NCBI RefSeq assembly: GCF_001945395.1
Contig: NZ_MSXV01000032.1
Coordinates: 73,906-137,905, forward strand
DNA length: 64,000 bases
Source of the DNA: Pseudomonas sp. PA15(2017)
Lineage (GTDB): Bacteria > Pseudomonadota > Gammaproteobacteria > Pseudomonadales > Pseudomonadaceae
Reading direction: 5' to 3'
In this document: piece after piece, positions 1 to 8,947 of the stretch
How positions within the stretch are numbered: the first letter of the stretch is position 1
Layout: every line of letters starts with the position of its first letter
Notes under the pieces: generated by a model
Databases searched by the model: none
What the model saw: the letters and a program-made list of their open reading frames with translations, nothing else
Told to the model about the DNA's origin: nothing
Translations under genes and position numbers: made by a program

Positions 1-2248
1 TCCACAACTCTTTGCCGGTCTTCAGATCATAGGCGCGCAGGTAGTAGTCCAGCGTGCCGCTCATGAAGGCCACCCCACCAGCGGTAACGATCGGCCCGCC
101 AAGTGCTGGCGTACCGACCGGAAACGGCAGGCCCAGCGGCGCGCTGTCACGGCTGGTGCCGTTCTTGTGCATCCATACCTTTTTCATGGTGCGCAGATCG
201 ACGGCCGTCACATAGCCCCAGGGCGGTGACTGGCATGGCAAACCGAGCACCGACAGGAACGGTTCCAGGCGCACCATGTAAGGCGCTCCCAGATTGGGCT
301 GCAAGCCGGTTTCACCGCCACCGCGACGCTCCTCGGACTCGACCTCGGTGCGCTTGACCATCTGCGAGATGAACGCCAGATAGTTCGGCGCGCCGAATAG
401 CAACTGGCGGTTCGGATCCACCGCCACTGAAGGCCAGTTGAACACGCCGACGTTACCTGGATAGATCAATGAGCCTTGTTGCGACGGCGGGGTGAAATCG
501 CCCTCGTAGCGCAGCTTGCGAAACTGGATGCGGCAGAGCATCTGGTCGATCGGCGTACCGCCCCACATATCGCGCTCACGCAGCGGCTCCTGGGGCGCGT
601 AGCTCAGCGCCGAAGTTGGCTGAGTGGCTGCAGTGGTGTCGCCGTAGTCGGTGCCTTGCGGCACCGGCATTTCGTTGACCGGCACGATGGGCTCGCCGGT
701 ACGCCGGTCGAGCACGTACAGATCACCCCGTTTGGTCGCCTGGATGATGGCCGGCACCTTGCCCTGCGCGCCGTCGATATCCACCAGGGTCGGCTGCGAT
801 GGCAGATCGCGGTCCCAGAGATCGTGGTGCACGGTCTGAAACTCCCAGCGCACCTTGCCGGTCGCCAGATCCAGCGCAACCAGGGTGGCCGTGAAGCGTT
901 CGGCCAGTTCGCCACGAGGGATGGACCACTGATCGGGGGTCTGGTTGCCCATCGGCAAATACACCAGCCCCAACGCCTCGTCGGCGGTGGGAATCGTCCA
1001 GACGTTGGGCGTGCTGCGTACATAGGTCTTGCCTGGCGCCAAAGGCTCGGTGGCGTCCGGGCTGCCCGGATCGAAATTCCACACCAGCTCGCCGGTCTTC
1101 GCGTCATAAGCGCGAATCACGCCGCCGGGAGAATCCACCGAACCGTTATCGGTTATCGACCCGCCCTGGATCACCAGCTTGCTGGTCACAACAGGCGGCG
1201 AGGTCGGCAGAAAGACGCCCAGTGCGCCCTCACCCAGCCCGGCCTTGAGATCCACCGTGCCGGCATCGCCGAAGTCTTCGCACGGCTGACCGTCCTCGAC
1301 ATTCAGCGCCATCAGGGTGCCGTCGTTGGTCGGCAGGAACAGGCGCTTTTCACAGCGGGCGGCGGGCTGATCGGGTTGTTCTGCCGCATTGGCGACAGCC
1401 GCGGCAGCGGCACCATCGTGATAGGCCAGACCACGGCAGGTCATATGCTGGTAGTACTCGGCATCGCGATTGATGCTCGGATCGAACCGCCAGCGCTCCT
1501 CGCCCGTGTCCGCATCCAGCGCGATCGCCACGCTGTGGGGCGTACAGATGAACAGCGTATTACCGACCTTCAGCGGAGTGACCTGATTGGTCAGCTCATG
1601 AGGATCGCCCTCACCCGGCAGATCCCCGGTATGAAACTCCCAGACCTTCTCCAGCTTGCCGGCATTCTCGGGGGTGACCAGATCAGCGCTCGAGTAACGA
1701 TCGCTCTGCTTGGAGCCCCCATAGGCCGGCCACTCGCTCGACGAGCGCTGCACAACACCACCAGCCGCCTCGCCCTGCATCTGCGCGTCGCTGAATTCGC
1801 CATCGATGGAATGGTAATCCTGGGTCAGCGAATAACCGGCCATCGCCGCACCGGCCAAAAGCCCCACGCCCAGAACCCCGGTCGCGCCGTCACGCCAGAC
1901 ACCGTTGCGGCCGACGTGCCGATTGACGAAAGGCAGGAACAGCCAGAGGCCAAGGATGCACCACAGATCGATCCGCGGCGCCAGTTGCCACCAGTCGAAG
2001 CGGACTTCGTAGAGGGTCCAGGTGAGGGTGCCTAGAAGGAGGAGGCCGTAGATACCAACAGCCATTCGCCGCTGTGCAAACAGCAGGCCCGCCACGATAA
2101 TCAGGCCGATGCCGGCCACGAGGTAGTACCACGACCCGCCCAGTGTCGCGAGATACCCGCCCCCGCCGGCAATCACCAGCCCAAATAGTAGCACCACCAG
2201 TGCAGTCAGATTAATAAGTAGGGGCCGACGGCCGTCTTCCATAGTCAT
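1..2248 (-). CDS. gcd: Membrane-bound PQQ-dependent dehydrogenase, glucose/quinate/shikimate family (partial, C-terminus off the window)
   Basis: The reverse strand reads without stops from an ATG at 2248 to the window edge, about 749 residues of a family usually near 800. The N-terminus (MTMEDGRRPLL) carries about five hydrophobic membrane segments up to residue 140. A periplasmic quinoprotein domain follows, with family phrases such as WPAYGGSKQSDRYS, DADTGEERW and YAPQEPLRERDMWGG. Such enzymes oxidise glucose (or quinate/shikimate) in the periplasm with PQQ and pass electrons to ubiquinone. A GGAG-type ribosome site lies about 8 bases before the ATG. Glucose is the most likely substrate from overall length and the TM-plus-propeller layout, but quinate dehydrogenase cannot be excluded without the C-terminus and an alignment. 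Confidence 0.9.
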   Translation of the reverse strand, partial: MTMEDGRRPLLINLTALVVLLFGLVIAGGGGYLATLGGSWYYLVAGIGLIIVAGLLFAQRRMAVGIYGLLLLGTLTWTLYEVRFDWWQLAPRIDLWCILGLWLFLPFVNRHVGRNGVWRDGATGVLGVGLLAGAAMAGYSLTQDYHSIDGEFSDAQMQGEAAGGVVQRSSSEWPAYGGSKQSDRYSSADLVTPENAGKLEKVWEFHTGDLPGEGDPHELTNQVTPLKVGNTLFICTPHSVAIALDADTGEERWRFDPSINRDAEYYQHMTCRGLAYHDGAAAAAVANAAEQPDQPAARCEKRLFLPTNDGTLMALNVEDGQPCEDFGDAGTVDLKAGLGEGALGVFLPTSPPVVTSKLVIQGGSITDNGSVDSPGGVIRAYDAKTGELVWNFDPGSPDATEPLAPGKTYVRSTPNVWTIPTADEALGLVYLPMGNQTPDQWSIPRGELAERFTATLVALDLATGKVRWEFQTVHHDLWDRDLPSQPTLVDIDGAQGKVPAIIQATKRGDLYVLDRRTGEPIVPVNEMPVPQGTDYGDTTAATQPTSALSYAPQEPLRERDMWGGTPIDQMLCRIQFRKLRYEGDFTPPSQQGSLIYPGNVGVFNWPSVAVDPNRQLLFGAPNYLAFISQMVKRTEVESEERRGGGETGLQPNLGAPYMVRLEPFLSVLGLPCQSPPWGYVTAVDLRTMKKVWMHKNGTSRDSAPLGLPFPVGTPALGGPIVTAGGVAFMSGTLDYYLRAYDLKTGKELW

Positions 2249-2678
2249 GCGGGAACTCTCCACCCAGTTCATTACAGCCAGCTAAAGCGAAGCCTTTTGA
2301 AACATCTATTCAGCAATAGCCAGTGGAAAGGGGGAGGTTTTTTTGGTTCAGTTTTTTTCTGGCGTGGTTTGGCGAAGCTTAGCTGCTGCAGTTGCTATGG
2401 CAGACTCGAGGTATTTGATGAACCCACAATTCATCTGAATGAGCAGCCATATCGTGTGTAGCAAAAACCGCAAGGCGTAGTCCGTCGCCATGACGGAAGC
2501 ACCGAGAAATCCAGACAGTAAAACGCCCCGCGCGAGGCGGGGCGTTCAGTTAAAGCTCACGATACAGCAGGTTCGCGGCAAACGAGGGATTACGACTTCA
2601 TCTGATCCGTCTGCGAATCAAATTCAATCCGCAGTACCGCGATACGGATTATGGGTACCTGCCATACGTCACAAACAA
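2249..2678. other. Intergenic region between gcd and pilA
   Basis: This 430-base gap lies upstream of gcd and downstream of pilA, both on the minus strand. It holds the pilA terminator (2519-2546) and a T-rich stretch around 2335-2358. I see no convincing small gene and no clear sigma-70 promoter for gcd. Confidence 0.6.
2519..2546 (-). terminator. Rho-independent terminator of pilA
   Basis: Read on the minus strand, a 10-base-pair GC-rich stem (AACGCCCCGC with GCGGGGCGTT, loop CTCGC) is followed by a short T tract. It lies about 130 bases past the pilA stop. Confidence 0.85.
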
Positions 2679-3152
2679 TTAGATTTTTGCGCAGTTGCTA
2701 GGGCGAACCTTGTCATCAAGGTCGCTGGTGCAGGTCCAAGCACCGGTGGCCGGCGCATAAGTGAAGAGTACTTTCTTGCCACTAATCAGCGAATTAACAT
2801 TAGTGGTCTTGAAAGTGGCTTCAAGTTGGCAGTTTGTGCTGTTAACGGTTGAAGCAACAACGGTGTTGACATACTGGCCAGTGAGCGTCAGACCATTCAG
2901 CGCACCAGCAGGCGTGGCGTTAGCGCCGGTACCGCTAGCAGCTGCAGTACTACAGGAGCTGATTCCAGAGTTGCTTATCCCCTCAACCACCGGCGTTTTG
3001 AGCCCACCCAAGAGTGTCACAGCTTCAGCGGCTTGGGAGCGAGCGGTATAGTTCTGATATTGCGGGATAGCGATAGCAGCCAAGATGCCGATGATCGCAA
3101 CAACGATCATCAGTTCGATCAGCGTAAAGCCTTTTTGCATTTGAGCTTTCAT
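2679..3152 (-). CDS. pilA: Major type IV pilin PilA
   Basis: A 157-residue prepilin. The leader MKAQMQKG is cut by PilD before Phe9, giving the canonical mature N-terminus [10 protein letters not shown] with Glu at position 5. The hydrophobic helix used for polymerisation follows. Four cysteines are visible (67, 108, 141, 154). C141 and C154 frame a 12-residue C-terminal loop (the D-region), as in Pseudomonas pilins. The gene is divergent from pilB, the arrangement found in P. aeruginosa, and has its own sigma-54 promoter and terminator, consistent with high independent expression of the fibre subunit. The central domain is rich in Ala, Thr, Ser and Gly. Confidence 0.96.
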   Translation of the reverse strand: MKAQMQKGFTLIELMIVVAIIGILAAIAIPQYQNYTARSQAAEAVTLLGGLKTPVVEGISNSGISSCSTAAASGTGANATPAGALNGLTLTGQYVNTVVASTVNSTNCQLEATFKTTNVNSLISGKKVLFTYAPATGAWTCTSDLDDKVRPSNCAKI

Positions 3153-3200
3153 GGGACTCTCCAGTAGTTAAGTTCAGGCAGACAAGCCTGTCCATCACCA

Positions 3201-3217
3201 AGCAGAAGCCGTGCCAA
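3201..3217 (-). promoter_or_regulatory. Sigma-54 (RpoN) promoter of pilA
   Basis: On the minus strand TTGGCACG-GCTT-CTGCT matches the -24/-12 consensus (TTGGCACG N4 TTGCW) with a single mismatch in the -12 box. It lies about 50 bases before the pilA ATG. In Pseudomonas pilA is activated by PilR with RpoN, and pilS-pilR lie in this same window. Confidence 0.88.
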
Positions 3218-3321
3218 ATACAGAATTCCTGCCTTCTACCTCACTTACTGCCAACATCCTCACAGAATCACCGGGCACCTCCTAAAGCACGCCCTCAGCC
3301 GAACACATTGATGCGCACCTT

Positions 3322-3338
3322 GTGACATTTTTTGTCAC
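3322..3338. promoter_or_regulatory. Inverted repeat GTGACA-N5-TGTCAC between pilA and pilB
   Basis: A perfect 6-base inverted repeat around a run of T. It lies about 140 bases upstream of the expected pilA transcription start, roughly where PilR-type activators bind, and 73 bases before the pilB ATG. It could be an activator or repressor site for either gene. The protein is not known. Confidence 0.4.
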
Positions 3339-3410
3339 CTCGTTACTCGCAATTTGGCAGCTACAAACATCTACGCTATAACGCCCCCATCTATTGATGC
3401 TGAGGTGCCC

Positions 3411-5111
3411 ATGAGCGAAAACATTCCCCTTTCCGGCCTGGCCAAGCAGGTGGTGCTGGCCGAGCTGCTGGATGAAAAGGCCGCTCAACAGGCTCAGGTG
3501 CAAGCCAAGCGCAACAAACTTTCCTTAGTGCATTACCTAGCACAGAACAAACTGGTTAAGAGCCGCGCCCTAGCAGAGCTGACCGCGGATCAGTTCGGCA
3601 TTGCCTATTTCGATCTGAGCGCCTTGGACAAGGAAAGCCAGCCGAAAGACCTGGTCAGCGAAAAGCTTGTGCGTCAGCACCGCGCGCTGCCGCTGTGGCG
3701 CCGAGGTAACAAGCTGTTCGTGGGGATTTCAGACCCCTCTAACCACCAAGTGGTCACTGATATTCAGTTCAGCACCGGCCTTTCTACCGAAGCGCTTCTG
3801 GTCGAGGACGACAAGCTTGGCGACGCCATCGAGAAGTTTTTCGATACCGGGCATACCGGACTAGAGGACATGGGCGATGTAGACCTGGACGGCCTGGAAA
3901 CCGAAAGCGTCGACGACGACAAGAAGCCGGACGGCGGTCAGGATGCCGATGACGCCCCGGTGGTGCGCTTCGTTAACAAGATGCTGCTCGACGCCATTAA
4001 GGGCGGCTCCTCGGATTTGCACTTCGAACCCTATGAGCGAGCATACCGCGTACGTTTCCGTACCGATGGCATCCTGCACGAGACGGCGCGTCCGCCCATC
4101 CAGCTAGCACCTCGCATTTCCGCGCGTTTGAAGGTCATGGCCGGCCTGGATATCTCCGAGCGGCGCAAGCCGCAGGACGGCCGCATCAAAATGAAGATTT
4201 CCAAGAGCAAATCCATCGATTTCCGCGTCAACACCCTGCCAACGCTGTGGGGCGAAAAGATCGTGATGCGTATCCTCGATTCTTCCAGTGCGCAAATGGG
4301 TATCGACGCCCTGGGTTATGAGGAAGATCAGAAGGAGTTGTACCTCAACGCCCTCAAGCAGCCTCAGGGGATGATCTTGGTAACCGGCCCGACGGGCTCG
4401 GGCAAGACGGTATCTCTTTATACCGGCCTTAATATCCTTAATACGCCCGACGTAAATATTTCCACGGCCGAAGACCCGGTGGAAATCAACCTGGAAGGCA
4501 TCAACCAGGTCAACGTCAATCCCAAGCAGGGCATGGACTTTACCCAGGCGCTACGGGCGTTTCTGCGTCAGGATCCGGACATCATCATGGTCGGTGAGAT
4601 TCGCGACCTGGATACTGCGTCCATTGCCATCAAGGCCGCGCAGACCGGCCATATGGTGATGTCGACCCTGCACACCAATAGCGCCGCGGAGACCCTGACC
4701 CGCTTGCGTAATATGGGCGTACCGTCCTTCAACATCGCCACCTCGGTGAACCTGATCATTGCCCAGCGCCTGGCGCGCAAGCTGTGTTCGTCCTGCAAAA
4801 AGGAAGTCGATATCCCGCGCGAAGCATTGCTAGAGGAAGGCTTCCCGGAAGACAAGATCGGCAGCTTCAAGATCTACGGCCCGGTTGGCTGTGAAAATTG
4901 CAAGAACGGTTACAAAGGCCGTGTCGGTATTTATGAAGTGGTTAAAAACACGCCGAGCCTGCAGCGGATTATCATGGAGGAAGGCAATTCCATCGATATT
5001 GCCGCGCAAATGCGCAAAGACGGCTTTAACGACCTGCGCACCTCGGCCCTTGTGAAGGCCATGCAAGGCGTGACCAGCCTTGAGGAAGTCAACCGCGTGA
5101 CCAAGGATTAA
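3411..5111 (+). CDS. pilB: Type IV pilus extension ATPase PilB
   Basis: A 566-residue cytoplasmic hexameric ATPase that powers pilus extension. An N-terminal GspE-type domain (about 1-150) is followed by an acidic linker and the motor core. Walker A is GPTGSGKT at 326-333 (Lys332), the Asp box near 354, Walker B IIMVGEIRD with Glu396, and the His box HMVMSTLHTN at 414-423. A zinc site is formed by Cys459, Cys462, Cys494 and Cys497. I chose the ATG at 3411 because GAGGT precedes it, and because the resulting length and N-terminus match P. aeruginosa PilB; an in-frame ATG 57 bases upstream lacks such support. pilC follows after 2 bases. Confidence 0.97.
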   Translation: MSENIPLSGLAKQVVLAELLDEKAAQQAQVQAKRNKLSLVHYLAQNKLVKSRALAELTADQFGIAYFDLSALDKESQPKDLVSEKLVRQHRALPLWRRGNKLFVGISDPSNHQVVTDIQFSTGLSTEALLVEDDKLGDAIEKFFDTGHTGLEDMGDVDLDGLETESVDDDKKPDGGQDADDAPVVRFVNKMLLDAIKGGSSDLHFEPYERAYRVRFRTDGILHETARPPIQLAPRISARLKVMAGLDISERRKPQDGRIKMKISKSKSIDFRVNTLPTLWGEKIVMRILDSSSAQMGIDALGYEEDQKELYLNALKQPQGMILVTGPTGSGKTVSLYTGLNILNTPDVNISTAEDPVEINLEGINQVNVNPKQGMDFTQALRAFLRQDPDIIMVGEIRDLDTASIAIKAAQTGHMVMSTLHTNSAAETLTRLRNMGVPSFNIATSVNLIIAQRLARKLCSSCKKEVDIPREALLEEGFPEDKIGSFKIYGPVGCENCKNGYKGRVGIYEVVKNTPSLQRIIMEEGNSIDIAAQMRKDGFNDLRTSALVKAMQGVTSLEEVNRVTKD

Positions 5112-5113
5112 CC

Positions 5114-6337
5114 ATGGCAGCAGCAGCAAAAGCGCCCAAGACCAGCACCTTCGTGTGGGAAGGCAAGGATCGCAAGGGCAGCATCGTCAAAGGCGAGCTC
5201 AACGGCCAGAATCCAGCGCTGGTCAAGGCGCATTTGCGCAAGCAAGGCATCAACCCGACCAAGGTGCGCAAGAAGGGCATGAGCCTGAGCGGCACAGGTA
5301 AGAAGATCAAGCCGCTGGATATCGCTCTGTTCGCTCGCCAGATGGCTACCATGATGAAGGCCGGCGTGCCGCTGCTGCAGTCGTTCGACATCATTGCCGA
5401 CGGTGTGGAAAAGCCCGCTATGCGCAAGCTGGTAGACGAGCTCAAGCAGCATGTGGCGGCAGGTAACAGCTTTGCTGCCGCGCTGCGTACCAAACCCCAG
5501 TATTTCGACGATTTGTTCTGCAACCTGGTTGACGCCGGCGAGCAATCCGGTGCACTGGAGAACCTGCTTGACCGGGTCGCCACTTATAAAGAGAAAACGG
5601 AAGCACTCAAGGCCAAGATCAAGAAAGCCATGAACTACCCGATTGCCGTCATCGCGGTGGCGGTCATCGTGTCGTGCATCTTGCTTATCAAGGTAGTGCC
5701 GCAGTTCAAGGAGGTTTTTGCTAACTTTGGTGCCGAACTACCGGCCTTTACGCTGTTTGTTATTGGCATATCCGAAGGTCTGCAGGAATGGTGGTTTATT
5801 TTCCTCATTGCAATGGTAGGCGCGGGCTACGCTTTCACGCAGGCTCAAAAACGTTCGGAGAAATTCCGAGATACGCTGGATCGCACCATCCTCAAGACCC
5901 CTATCGTTGGCAACATCGTTTACAAGGCTGCCGTTGCCCGTTATGCGCGCACACTATCAACGACCTTCGCCGCGGGCGTGCCGCTGGTCGAGGCACTGGA
6001 CTCGGTTGCTGGCGCGACCGGCAACGTGGTGTTCCGCAATGCCGTGGCCAAGGTCAAGCAGGATGTCACCAGCGGCATGCAATTGAACTTTTCCATGCGC
6101 TCGACCAATGCCTTCCCAGCCATGGCCGTTCAAATGACCGCGATTGGTGAGGAGTCCGGTGCGCTGGACTCCATGCTCGATAAGGTGGCCAGCTATTACG
6201 AGGCCGAAGTGGATAACGCCGTAGACGGCCTGACGGCGCTAATGGAGCCGCTGATCATGTCCGTACTGGGTGTATTGGTCGGTGGCCTGATCATCGCCAT
6301 GTACCTGCCAATCTTCCAACTGGGCTCCGTCGTCTAA
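5114..6337 (+). CDS. pilC: Type IV pilus inner membrane platform protein PilC
   Basis: A 407-residue inner membrane protein of the GspF/PilC family that couples the PilB and PilT motors to pilin loading. Two homologous T2SF cytoplasmic domains are visible: one begins LFARQMATMMKAGVPLLQ, the other ARYARTLSTTFAAGVPLVE. Hydrophobic segments lie near residues 176-195 and 220-240 and at the C-terminus (SVLGVLVGGLIIAMYLPIF). It is translated immediately after pilB, with two bases between genes, so the pair is surely co-transcribed. Confidence 0.97.
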   Translation: MAAAAKAPKTSTFVWEGKDRKGSIVKGELNGQNPALVKAHLRKQGINPTKVRKKGMSLSGTGKKIKPLDIALFARQMATMMKAGVPLLQSFDIIADGVEKPAMRKLVDELKQHVAAGNSFAAALRTKPQYFDDLFCNLVDAGEQSGALENLLDRVATYKEKTEALKAKIKKAMNYPIAVIAVAVIVSCILLIKVVPQFKEVFANFGAELPAFTLFVIGISEGLQEWWFIFLIAMVGAGYAFTQAQKRSEKFRDTLDRTILKTPIVGNIVYKAAVARYARTLSTTFAAGVPLVEALDSVAGATGNVVFRNAVAKVKQDVTSGMQLNFSMRSTNAFPAMAVQMTAIGEESGALDSMLDKVASYYEAEVDNAVDGLTALMEPLIMSVLGVLVGGLIIAMYLPIFQLGSVV

Positions 6338-6340
6338 CCC

Positions 6341-7213
6341 ATGACCGTAATCGACTTCCTGGCCGGCAATACGCCGGCCTTTGTTTTCTGCGCGCTGATC
6401 ATCGGCCTGCTGGTCGGCAGCTTCCTAAACGTAGTGATCCACCGCTTGCCAAAAATGATGCTGCGCGACTGGCGAATCCAGGCCCGGGAAGTGCTGGAAC
6501 TACCCCCTGAGCCTGCCGGGGAAACCTACAATCTGGTACTCCCCCACTCCAGTTGCCCGCACTGCCAGCATGAAATTCGCCCGTGGGAAAACATCCCCGT
6601 CATCAGCTACCTGTTCCTGCGCGGCAAGTGCGCCGGCTGCAAGACTAAGATCAGTCTGCGCTATCCGCTGGTCGAACTCGCCTGCGGCCTGATTTCAGCC
6701 TACGTCGCTTGGCACTTCGGCTTTGGCTGGCAAGCAGCCGGCATGCTCGTGTTGGCCTGGGGGCTGTTGGCGATGAGCCTGATCGATGCCGACCATCAGT
6801 TGCTGCCGGACGCGCTGGTATTGCCGCTGCTGTGGCTGGGTTTGATCGCCAATAATTTTGGGCTGTTCACCAGCCAGGAAGACGCCTTGTGGGGCGCCGT
6901 TGCGGGCTACCTGAGCCTCTGGTCGGTGTTCTGGCTGTTCAAGCTGGTGACCGGCAAAGAAGGCATGGGTTATGGCGACTTCAAGCTGCTGGCAATGCTC
7001 GGCGCCTGGGGTGGCTGGCAGATTCTGCCGTTGACCATTCTGCTGTCTTCGGTGGTCGGCGCCGTGCTCGGGGTGATCATGCTGCGCCTGCGTGATGCCA
7101 GCACCAGCACGCCGATTCCCTTTGGCCCTTACCTGGCCATTGCAGGCTTTATTGCGCTGCTCTGGGGCAAGCAGATTACCGAGGGTTACTTGCAATTCGC
7201 CGGTTTCAACTAA
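6341..7213 (+). CDS. pilD: Prepilin peptidase / N-methyltransferase PilD
   Basis: A 290-residue polytopic membrane aspartic protease that removes the leader from prepilins and pseudopilins and methylates the new N-terminal residue. The cytoplasmic loop has the four zinc cysteines C72, C75, C97 and C100. The two catalytic aspartates are D149 (in SLIDAD) and D213 (in GYGDFK), the numbers known for P. aeruginosa PilD. About eight hydrophobic segments fill the rest. It is the third gene of pilBCD. Its likely substrates here are PilA and the minor pilins at 37-45 kb, plus any type II secretion pseudopilins elsewhere. Confidence 0.97.
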   Translation: MTVIDFLAGNTPAFVFCALIIGLLVGSFLNVVIHRLPKMMLRDWRIQAREVLELPPEPAGETYNLVLPHSSCPHCQHEIRPWENIPVISYLFLRGKCAGCKTKISLRYPLVELACGLISAYVAWHFGFGWQAAGMLVLAWGLLAMSLIDADHQLLPDALVLPLLWLGLIANNFGLFTSQEDALWGAVAGYLSLWSVFWLFKLVTGKEGMGYGDFKLLAMLGAWGGWQILPLTILLSSVVGAVLGVIMLRLRDASTSTPIPFGPYLAIAGFIALLWGKQITEGYLQFAGFN

Positions 7214-7230
7214 GGCGTCCCAACTGCCCC

Positions 7231-7258
7231 GGGTATCGCTTCGTTCAACCCAGGCTAC
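7231..7258. repeat. Dispersed repeat, GTAGCCTGGGTTGAACGAAG family
   Basis: The minus strand of this segment reads GTAGCCTGGGTTGAACGAAG followed by CGATACCC. A second copy is at 35971-36002 and a partial one at 35932-35951. All lie between genes. Short repeats of this kind are common between genes in gammaproteobacteria, and I assign no function. Confidence 0.6.
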
Positions 7259-7329
7259 CACCGACTGATTCGCCACACTCTCTTGGCTCCTTTACAATCC
7301 GCCCCTGATTTTCTGAGGGGCAACTGACC

Positions 7330-7938
7330 ATGAAACCCTGGACGCTCGGGCTTACCGGCGGTATCGGCAGTGGCAAAAGTGCCGTTGCCGCGCAATTTGC
7401 CGCGCTGGGCGTCGATTTGATCGACTCGGACCAGGCCGCTCGCTGGGTCGTCGAGCCGGACCGCCCTGCCCTGGCGGCCATTGCCGAGCACTTTGGCAAC
7501 CAGGTGCTGCAAGCAGACGGGCAATTGAACCGCTCGGCGCTGCGCGAGCTGATATTTCAATCACCCGCCGAGCGCAGTTGGCTGGAAAGATTGCTGCATC
7601 CAATGATCGCCGCAGAAACCGCACAGTTCCTGGCCAACGCCAAGTCACCCTACGCCATCACGGTCTCGCCCCTGCTGATCGAATCCGGCCAGTACAAACT
7701 GGCGCAGCGCGTTCTGGTGGTCGATGTGCCCGAGCGGTTGCAGATCGAGCGCACCATGCAGCGTGATCGGTTGTCTGCCGAACAGGTGCAAGCCATCATG
7801 GCGGCCCAGGCTACCCGCCAGACACGCCTGAGCCATGCCGATGACATACTGGTCAACGACCGCGACCTGGCCTGGGTCGAACAGGAGGTCGAACGCCTGC
7901 ACGCCTTTTACCTGACCTTGAAAGGAGGCCAACCATGA
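7330..7938 (+). CDS. coaE: Dephospho-CoA kinase
   Basis: A 202-residue soluble kinase that phosphorylates the ribose 3'-hydroxyl of dephospho-CoA, the last step of coenzyme A synthesis. The N-terminal P-loop is [11 protein letters not shown] (residues 7-17), followed by the DSDQ segment of the family. GAGGGG lies 9 bases before the ATG. The pilD-coaE-yacG order is conserved across Pseudomonas, and the next gene overlaps this one by four bases. Confidence 0.96.
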   Translation: MKPWTLGLTGGIGSGKSAVAAQFAALGVDLIDSDQAARWVVEPDRPALAAIAEHFGNQVLQADGQLNRSALRELIFQSPAERSWLERLLHPMIAAETAQFLANAKSPYAITVSPLLIESGQYKLAQRVLVVDVPERLQIERTMQRDRLSAEQVQAIMAAQATRQTRLSHADDILVNDRDLAWVEQEVERLHAFYLTLKGGQP

Positions 7939-8135
7939 CCACACCTACTCTCGTCGCCTGCCCCACCTGCGCTGCCCCCGTGGAATGGGGCCCACAGAGC
8001 CCGAGCCGGCCTTTCTGCTCCGAGCGCTGCAAGCTGATCGACCTGGGCGCCTGGGCATCGGAAGAGCACGCGATTCCCGGCAATCCGCTCGAGGACGATC
8101 TGTTCTCCGATGACCTGCCGCCCAGCCGGCACTGA
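7935..8135 (+). CDS. yacG: DNA gyrase inhibitor / zinc-binding protein YacG
   Basis: A 66-residue zinc ribbon protein with ligands C9, C12, C28 and C32 (CPTC and CSERC), followed by the conserved KLIDLGAW segment. The E. coli homologue binds GyrB and inhibits gyrase. The start ATGA overlaps the coaE stop, so the two are translationally coupled. Confidence 0.94.
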   Translation: MTTPTLVACPTCAAPVEWGPQSPSRPFCSERCKLIDLGAWASEEHAIPGNPLEDDLFSDDLPPSRH

Positions 8136-8174
8136 GCCGCCGCTCCTTGTCCAGCGTGACGGCGGAACCACACC

Positions 8175-8702
8175 TTGAGGCCTGACGCCCACCCAGCCAG
8201 CCCGCTCCAGGCACTTATCGCTGCCGTGCCGCAGCAGGGCCAAGTGCGCTGGATCGGCGTACGGCCCGAACGGCTCGCCGACATGCAGATTCTCGACGCG
8301 GTCGAGGCGCGTCGCGAAGCGGGCCTGACCGGCGATCATGCGCGCCCCGGCCCGCGCAATGCACGCCAGGTCACGCTGATCCAGTGGGAGCACCTGGCCG
8401 TGATCAGCGCTCTGCTCGGCCGCGACGCTGAGCACGCGATAAAGCCCGAGGATCTCAGGCGCAATATCGCCATCAGCGGCATCAATCTGTTCAGCCTCAA
8501 GGGCCGACGCTTTCGCATCGGCCAGGCGGTCCTGGAGACCACCGGCTGGTGCCAGCCCTGCGCCAAGCTGGAACAGCGTCTGGGCCTTGGTACCTTTCAA
8601 GCCGTGCGCGGCCATGGCGGGATCACCGCACGGGTGATCCATAGCGGCATCATTCGCCTGAACGACAGGCTCGAGGTCGAACCGCTGGAACACTTCGAAT
8701 AG
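8175..8702 (+). CDS. MOSC domain protein
   Basis: About 175 residues resembling the MOSC (molybdenum cofactor sulfurase C-terminal) fold, which handles sulfur or molybdenum-cofactor adducts. The key cysteine is in GWCQPCAKLE, preceded by RNIAISGINLFSLKG and followed by GHGGITARVI, all typical of stand-alone MOSC proteins. The frame opens at a stop at 8157 and the first plausible start is TTG at 8175, which is uncertain. A later start near LQALIAAVPQQG would also fit. It lies between yacG and ndh. Substrate unknown. Confidence 0.8.
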   Translation: MRPDAHPASPLQALIAAVPQQGQVRWIGVRPERLADMQILDAVEARREAGLTGDHARPGPRNARQVTLIQWEHLAVISALLGRDAEHAIKPEDLRRNIAISGINLFSLKGRRFRIGQAVLETTGWCQPCAKLEQRLGLGTFQAVRGHGGITARVIHSGIIRLNDRLEVEPLEHFE

Positions 8703-8947
8703 TAATGCCGTCGCACGCTGATTGCGCAGCACGCTGTTAGAATGCATGCAACCTGTCGCCGACGAATTGAACCCAGGCGGCAGGCTTTCTGTCGATGAGT
8801 TGACGCAACGCACGCAGCCTCGATGCAGCACAACCCGATTTCCGACGCGCAGGCACCCGCCTGAGCGGATTGGCACATGAGTCGCCCGGCGCTGGAGCAC
8901 CGCTCGCCCGGACTCGCCACCGATTTCCTAGCCTTGTGAGACTCACC

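Noticed and set aside
476..2035. Long open frame on the plus strand opposite the PQQ dehydrogenase
   Set aside because: It is the complement of a clearly conserved quinoprotein gene and its translation shows no family pattern; it arises from GC-rich codon bias.
2490..2852. 120-codon plus-strand frame across the pilA terminator and pilA 3' end
   Set aside because: It runs through the pilA terminator hairpin and opposite the pilin coding sequence, with no ribosome site.
3320..3340. CRP/Vfr site between pilA and pilB
   Set aside because: The half-sites TGTGA and TCACC are 9 bases apart, not 6, so the CRP geometry fails; kept only as an unassigned inverted repeat.
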